From positions 232,849 through 296,848 of the forward strand of contig JALNYU010000003.1 in NCBI GenBank assembly GCA_023229645.1: a stretch of 64,000 bases of DNA. Direction: 5' to 3'. The position numbers and the translations under genes are program-made. The notes under the pieces are model-generated. The model had not been told where the DNA came from, searched no databases, and saw nothing but the letters and a program-made list of their open reading frames with translations. How positions within the stretch are numbered: the first letter of the stretch is position 1; the number at the start of each line of letters is the position of its first letter. Shown piece by piece: positions 60,301 through 64,000 of the stretch. Origin of the DNA: Nevskia sp. Its GTDB lineage: Bacteria; Pseudomonadota; Gammaproteobacteria; Nevskiales; Nevskiaceae.

Positions 60301-61547
60301 ATCTCTGCACCGGCGCGGGCTCCGACGATCCCTCGATATTCCGAATGCGCAATCCATCCGGCGTGGCACCAGTGGTTTCGGTTTACACCACCCTGCCGGC
60401 GACGCCAAACGGCGCGCTCGCATTCACGCCGGACGGCGCGTTGTACGCAGTAACGGGGTATTTCAATAATCCAGTGGCGCCAGTTGTGCGGATTTCCGGG
60501 ACGAACGGCCCGGCAACGCCAGTGCAAACGACGCTAAACGGCGTGACCACGGCATTCGGGCTTGCCGTTGGCGCAGTCGATGCCGGCGGCGCGGCCCGTT
60601 CGCTGCTCGTCGTGCCGAACGGCAATCTGACCTTGGTCGATCTAACGGCGACACCCGTCACGTCGACGCAGCTTGGCACGGGCCTGAGCGCTGGCATCAA
60701 TGGTCCCGACGGCTGCCAATATGCGGCGGTATCGGACACGGTTTACCGGCTGACGCCGAGCAGCGGTGTCTGCACGTTTAGCCCTGTAAACCCGTCTCCG
60801 CAATTGGCTTTGTCGGCCGACTCTCAGAGCGGCGGTGCTGTTCAGGGCGCGCCGCAGACCGTCACAGCGGTATTGCGCAATTTGCCGGCGGTGGCGGGCG
60901 TTCCGGTGATGTTTGTGGTCAGCGGCGCCAACGGCGGCCGCTCGCAACTGGTGATGACCGACAGCGCCGGCCGCGCCAGTTGGACCTACGCAGCTGCGGT
61001 AACGGGGACCGATACCATCATCGCGTCCGCGCCCAACAATACCGAGACTTTGGTATCGAATGCCGTCCGCTTGCTTTGGGCCGGCGGCCGCCACGTGACG
61101 CACTTGAGTCTGAACTTAAGCCCGCTGAGCGGTACGCCGGGCCAGACGATAATGTTGACGGCAGTATTGGCCGATATTTCCGCCCAGCCGGCAACGCCAA
61201 TTGCAGGGCAAACCGTGCAATTGTCGCTTGGCGGCACGGCGTGCTCGGCGGCAACCGATAACGCCGGTTCCGTTCGCTGCGCAGTGACCATCCCGACGGC
61301 GCTCGGTACCCGGCAACTGCAAGCGCACTACGATGGATCCCTGCAGTACACGCCCGCTGATAGCAGCACCGGCTTCAACGCCCTGGCCTCGGCGGCGAGT
61401 CCGGCGCCTGCGCCAACGCCGGCACCAGCACCTGGGCGTAGCGGACGCGGCGGGGCATTGGACGAATCAGTGTTGTTTGGTTTGTTCATGATGCTGCTTA
61501 TGCGCCGCGGCATCACGCAACGGCGTATTCGGCGCGGGCGGCGATAG
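57357..61547 (+). CDS. Secreted S53 sedolisin with Ig-like tail and sorting-type C-terminus
   Basis: A 1396-residue exported acid peptidase of the sedolisin/kumamolisin family. After a signal peptide (AALILAISVFLAPPAMAQA) comes a pro-domain (about 60-215), then the catalytic domain with Glu346 and Asp350 (QDEVLLDINAAL), Asp431 (FNASGDTGS) and Ser545 (GGTSLAAPTW). Further on are Ig-like Big_1-type repeats (SASITASTNTAPSDGITATP and similar), a beta-propeller-like NHL part (LYRLPPGERSISDANRIANL) and more Ig-like repeats. The end is GRGGALDES, a hydrophobic helix and an Arg-rich tail, resembling a GlyGly-CTERM signal. ATG 57357 is preferred to 57312. Confidence 0.92.
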   Translation: MTSKFNRVQRGSAIGMGRWAALILAISVFLAPPAMAQAPAKAQTKAAPAATIRLPGHRLPDAVLAKAEPIRRLAPVEGPADDEPLTLTIVLKRDDEAGFQRFLQAVQDPHSTRYQHFLSPTQLAERYGPTPSSYRQVETWLTQQGFDIAEQSPNRMTLTVRGRRSAAERAFGIQINDYRLGDAQLYANDQDPALPPALAQHVAAITGLANLAQPVPSLQSNPSLCAAATALLVGSVFFPAALPPAIFTAFVCIEVFFSQGIDYGPGGPPFLRASSNGPIRATPPLLNIGGGAGQTIGLLEFDSADHRDVENFVDFVRGGGLPIGSAANVSEVPVNGGAPRGPNQDEVLLDINAALLLAPEARVVVYSAPFAGAGTSFQTLFNAMINGGVTVISNSWAYCEDQTTLADVQSIDTILQTAAAAGISVFNASGDTGSTCLDGSRNTAAVPASSPSATAVGGTSRVVGSGFTITRERWWDGSSDMPTTGQGGFGVSRYFSRPAYQNGFTAEAMRSIPDVAIGADPAGGIPICQASAGGCPTGLLYGGTSLAAPTWAALAARMNEAAGRNLGAFNPRLYPVAGSGGFHGPAALASDFAHVGLGTPNVAALTAALTGRAVGTTSPSRSTALAYSGFDPNATAAATVAADGSAQGAVVVRLRDDNGVPVSGHIVQVAALGSTQAVLAINRVTTDADGAAVFTVTDRTVEAVTFSVTDSSVGVTLLAQPSLSFVVPPATSASITASTNTAPSDGITATPITVTLRDARAQPTPGKRVTLAQNAGHSVIRGPTSGVTAADGTIVFNVVDAVAESVTYTAVDVSDGNLPVPGSVAITFGGANGGSCVGPAPTVISDYALSSFYNGFFAQNFFFGNVNWGGCPGATNPAFDGAGNAYIANFRTGDLYRLPPGERSISDANRIANLGQTLGQPTFGPDGALYLTRSATTGDFRTGDLIQVDPETGAILRTLASNLTCPGGLSVDPLSGDLFFDDLCTGAGSDDPSIFRMRNPSGVAPVVSVYTTLPATPNGALAFTPDGALYAVTGYFNNPVAPVVRISGTNGPATPVQTTLNGVTTAFGLAVGAVDAGGAARSLLVVPNGNLTLVDLTATPVTSTQLGTGLSAGINGPDGCQYAAVSDTVYRLTPSSGVCTFSPVNPSPQLALSADSQSGGAVQGAPQTVTAVLRNLPAVAGVPVMFVVSGANGGRSQLVMTDSAGRASWTYAAAVTGTDTIIASAPNNTETLVSNAVRLLWAGGRHVTHLSLNLSPLSGTPGQTIMLTAVLADISAQPATPIAGQTVQLSLGGTACSAATDNAGSVRCAVTIPTALGTRQLQAHYDGSLQYTPADSSTGFNALASAASPAPAPTPAPAPGRSGRGGALDESVLFGLFMMLLMRRGITQRRIRRGRR

Positions 61548-61642
61548 GCTAAGCGCTCGATAAGCGGGAGCGGCTGCTGCAGGCGCGGCGGCCGCTCTCG
61601 TCATTGCCTGAAGCATCAGCGGTGATGTCGTATCATCCGGGC

Positions 61643-61894
61643 ATGGCCTTGAAGATCACCGATGATTGCATCAACTGCGATGTCTGCGAACCGGTGTGTC
61701 CTAACCTCGCGATTTTTCAGGGCCCTCAGATCTACGAGATCGACCCGACGCGCTGCACCGAGTGCGTCGGACACTTCGAGGAGCCGCAATGCCGAGTCGT
61801 CTGTCCGGTGGACTGTATTCCGCTCGATCCACAGCACGTGGAGAGTCGCGAGCAATTGCTATTGAAGTATCAGCAGCTGCAACCCAACACTTAA
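61643..61894 (+). CDS. YfhL-type 2[4Fe-4S] ferredoxin
   Basis: An 83-residue ferredoxin starting MALKITDDCINCDVCEPVCP, with a second cluster motif CTECVGHFEEPQCRVVCPVD. The insertion between the second-motif Cys residues (GHFEEPQ) is typical of the YfhL/Allochromatium-type ferredoxins with low-potential clusters. It is a cytoplasmic electron carrier. The physiological partner is unknown. ATG 61643 is chosen because the family starts here. Its end lies about 11 bases before the proposed start of the transferase gene. Confidence 0.92.
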   Translation: MALKITDDCINCDVCEPVCPNLAIFQGPQIYEIDPTRCTECVGHFEEPQCRVVCPVDCIPLDPQHVESREQLLLKYQQLQPNT

Positions 61895-61905
61895 ATTCGT
61901 CGCCG

Positions 61906-63627
61906 TTGGCACGCGTCTGGCGGGCAACCGGTGCGGCGCTGCTGGCGCTGGTTTGTGTCGTCCAGTCGCCCGCGTTTGCCGATGCCGGTAAGCAGGCCCC
62001 GGCCAAGCCGCCGGGTTATGCGGTAGCCAGTGCTCATCCATTGGCGACGAAAGCCGGTTTGGACGTTATGGCGGCCGGCGGCAACGCCTTCGACGCCGCA
62101 GTTGCGGTTACTGCCGCGATCGCCGTGGTTGAGCCCACGGGTTCTGGCATCGGTGGCGGTGGTTTCTGGTTGCTGCATCGCGAAGCGGATCATTTCGACA
62201 CGATGGTCGATGGCCGCGAAGTCGCGCCGATGGCCGCCACGGCCAGCATGTATTTGGACAAAGACGGTAAGGCGATTGATCTCGCCTCGCGTGACGGCGC
62301 GCTCGCAGCCGGCATTCCGGGCGAGCCGGCGGCACTGGAATATCTGGCAAAAAAATTCGGCAAATTACCGCTGACGAAAACGTTGGCGCCGGCCATCCGC
62401 TACGCACGCGAAGGCTTTCCTGCTGACGAAAAACTGATTCGGGCGATTGATCACGGCCAGAAACGGTTTTCGCCAGCAGCGCGCGCTGTGTTTTTGCCGA
62501 ACGACAAAGTGCCGACGCCGGGGCAGATCATCAAACAGCCCGATCTCGCTGTTGTATTGCAACGCATTGCCGACAAAGGCGCGAAAGGGTTTTATCGCGG
62601 GGAAACGGCGGCGAAATTGCTGGCCGGCGTGCGTGCTGACGGCGGCATCTGGAGCGACGAAGATCTACGCCGCTACACGGCCGTGGAACGCCAACCGATC
62701 ACCACGCATTTCCGCGATTACACCTTGGTGACGACGCCGCCGCCGTCGGCCGGTGGCCTGCTGTTGGCCCAGGTGCTGCAGCAATTGGAGATTCTCGGCT
62801 GGACGGAGAACCACGATGCGGTGTCTACCCATTACGTCGTCGAAGCGCTGCGCCGCGCTTATCACGACCGCGCCGCCTATCTCGGCGATCCAGATTTCGT
62901 CAACATCCCGCTGACCCGGTTGGCCTCGCGCAGCTACGCTGAAGCGCAGGCGAAGACGATCAAGCCGGATCAAGCGACGCCAAGCAGCAGCCTCGCACAA
63001 ACCGGTGCCCAAGCCACCGAAGGCGGCCAGACGTCGCACTTCTCGATTATCGATGCCGATGGCAACCGCGTTGCGGCGACGATGTCGATCAATCTCTCGT
63101 TTGGTTCGTCGTACATGGCCCCGGGCACCGGCGTCATGCTGAACGACGAAATGGACGACTTCGCCGCGAGCACCACCGCCAGCAACGCCTACGGCCTGAT
63201 CGGCTCCGAGGCAAATCTCGTCGCGCCGCGCAAGCGGCCGTTATCGACGATGACGCCGACGTTCGTTGAAGGTCCGCGCGGCGTGCTCGTGCTGGGCACG
63301 CCCGGCGGTAGCCGGATCGCGACGATGGTGCTGCTCGGTATTCTCAATTTTGTCGATGGCGCTGATGCAAAAACCGTGGTTAGCGCGCCGCGTTATCACC
63401 ATCAATATCTGCCGGACGTTGTGCAGTTCGAGCCCGGCGCGTTCAGCGCCGAAGAACAAACCCAGCTCAGGGCAATGGGTTACAACCTCCGGCCGCTCGA
63501 TAGCGGCTACGGCAATCTCCAAGCGGTACTGTGGGATGTTAAAGGGAATCGTCTTGAAGCTGCGGCTGACCCACGCGGCGTCGGTAGTGGCGAAGTAGTG
63601 CTGAAAGCGGCCGCGAAAGCGCATTAA
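61906..63627 (+). CDS. ggt: Gamma-glutamyltransferase, periplasmic
   Basis: An N-terminal nucleophile hydrolase that cleaves gamma-glutamyl bonds of glutathione and transfers the glutamyl group. The pro-enzyme self-cleaves before Thr376 in GGQTSHFSIIDADGN. Other hallmarks are VASAHPLATKAGLDVMAAGG, NAFDAAVAVTAAIAVVEP, GSGIGGGGFWLLH, MAPGTGVMLNDEMDDF and TPGGSRIATMVL. TTG at 61906 gives a signal peptide (ATGAALLALVCVVQSPAFADA) and 573 residues. The frame also stays open back through the ferredoxin gene to an ATG at 61789 or 61762, so the start is uncertain. Confidence 0.93.
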   Translation: MARVWRATGAALLALVCVVQSPAFADAGKQAPAKPPGYAVASAHPLATKAGLDVMAAGGNAFDAAVAVTAAIAVVEPTGSGIGGGGFWLLHREADHFDTMVDGREVAPMAATASMYLDKDGKAIDLASRDGALAAGIPGEPAALEYLAKKFGKLPLTKTLAPAIRYAREGFPADEKLIRAIDHGQKRFSPAARAVFLPNDKVPTPGQIIKQPDLAVVLQRIADKGAKGFYRGETAAKLLAGVRADGGIWSDEDLRRYTAVERQPITTHFRDYTLVTTPPPSAGGLLLAQVLQQLEILGWTENHDAVSTHYVVEALRRAYHDRAAYLGDPDFVNIPLTRLASRSYAEAQAKTIKPDQATPSSSLAQTGAQATEGGQTSHFSIIDADGNRVAATMSINLSFGSSYMAPGTGVMLNDEMDDFAASTTASNAYGLIGSEANLVAPRKRPLSTMTPTFVEGPRGVLVLGTPGGSRIATMVLLGILNFVDGADAKTVVSAPRYHHQYLPDVVQFEPGAFSAEEQTQLRAMGYNLRPLDSGYGNLQAVLWDVKGNRLEAAADPRGVGSGEVVLKAAAKAH

Positions 63628-63643
63628 GCGCAGCGCTGCTCTC

Positions 63644-63680
63644 AAATCGGCTGGCGCAGTAATGCGTCGGCCGATTTTGT
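63644..63680. terminator. Terminator between ggt and the small gene
   Basis: AAATCGGC (63644-63651) and GCCGATTT (63670-63677) with an inner CGCA/TGCG pair form a long hairpin followed by TGTTTT on the plus strand; the minus strand also has T residues. It serves two convergent genes. Confidence 0.7.
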
Positions 63681-63681
63681 T

Positions 63682-63882
63682 TTATGCGCTCGGCACCTCG
63701 CGATATTCGCCGATAACCTCGATGGTACCGACGATAGCGTCGTTAAGCTGCTCCAGCGCTTCGGCCGGAATCCACCATTCGGTGTGATGCTCGCCGCCCA
63801 CTTTTTGCACCGGGTACTGGCTCATAAACGCCGCGAGCACCTGAAAGCGGGTGACATAGCCTACGCGACTCTCTTTACTCAT
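63682..63882 (-). CDS. Small hypothetical protein
   Basis: A 66-residue acidic-to-neutral protein starting MSKESRVGYVTRFQVLAAF and containing HHTEWWIPAEALEQLNDAIV and IEVIGEYRE. It has no signal peptide or membrane helix. Codon use is like that of its neighbours, and it fits well between a terminator and an intergenic region. I recognise no family. The composition suggests a small alpha/beta protein. Confidence 0.55.
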   Translation of the reverse strand: MSKESRVGYVTRFQVLAAFMSQYPVQKVGGEHHTEWWIPAEALEQLNDAIVGTIEVIGEYREVPSA

Positions 63883-63965
63883 AAGTCAGTAATATAGGCG
63901 ACACTTGGATGCATGAAGAACGAGCGAACCAAGTCTGGACGAGAGGCGATGTTGGCCAGTTGAGC

Positions 63966-64000
63966 ATGGACACGGTCGGCCAACTTTTCGCCCGCTCGCA
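63966..64000 (+). CDS. Possible 5' end of a further gene (cut by window)
   Basis: An ATG at 63966 opens a frame MDTVGQLFARS that runs off the window. The stretch resembles the N-terminus of several enzyme families (for example acyl-CoA ligases start this way), but 11 codons are too few to decide. Confidence 0.3.
   Translation, partial: MDTVGQLFARS

Overview
The window looks like chromosome of a moderately GC-rich gammaproteobacterium. The evidence is gene order: tig-clpP-clpX-lon-hupB-tRNAs-ppiD and gloB/yafS-rnhA-dnaQ are both classic gammaproteobacterial arrangements, and hldD and glnE point to a Gram-negative with LPS. Several secreted hydrolases (S8 and S53 peptidases, a GH15 glucoamylase, a gamma-glutamyltransferase) suggest a free-living polymer degrader. 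The exact genus cannot be read from this sequence alone.

Layout. 1-320: tail of an SLBB polysaccharide-export-type gene with a strong terminator. 690-13640: a type VI secretion locus. On the minus strand it runs TPR lipoprotein-tssB-tssC-hcp-(terminator)-tssE-tssF-tssG-clpV-tae4-like effector; on the plus strand tssJ-tssK-tssL diverge from it. tssM, tssA, vgrG and PAAR genes are not in the window. 13700-17300: recJ, then a two-gene haem-type ABC importer (hmuV, hmuU). 17436-29836: tRNA-Leu, the protein quality-control block tig, clpP, clpX, a secreted metallopeptidase, an MFS transporter, lon, hupB, tRNA-Val, tRNA-Asp, ppiD and a dicarboxylate/amino-acid symporter. 30100-35898: secreted subtilase, fabI, gloB, yafS-like methyltransferase, rnhA, dnaQ. 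36117-44855: CPA2 antiporter, DadA-like oxidoreductase, a small membrane protein, an exported amidohydrolase, glnE, hldD. 45198-50460: exported glucoamylase with a starch-binding domain, then a GbsR/MarR regulator with an SDR-DoxX fusion and a DUF2269 membrane protein, with matching palindromic operator candidates. 50467-57120: accessory region with a decayed gene, a small secreted protein, an exported TPR-CHAT protein, an ECF-like sigma factor, a membrane anti-sigma-like protein, two copies of a palindromic mobile-element-like repeat and a globin. 57357-63882: large sedolisin with a sorting-type C-terminus, YfhL-type ferredoxin, gamma-glutamyltransferase, a small unknown protein and possibly the first codons of a further gene.

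Most notable points: (1) the Tae4-type effector has lost its catalytic cysteine through what looks like two compensating small indels, and no immunity gene is recognisable; (2) an exported CHAT protease-like protein is linked to a sigma/anti-sigma pair, which could be an uncharacterised envelope signalling system; (3) a 158-bp element with 27-bp inverted ends sits between the sigma and anti-sigma genes, a second end lies at the globin gene, and in both cases the repeat supplies the stop codon; (4) a perfect palindrome upstream of the GbsR-type regulator has a degenerate match before its probable target operon.
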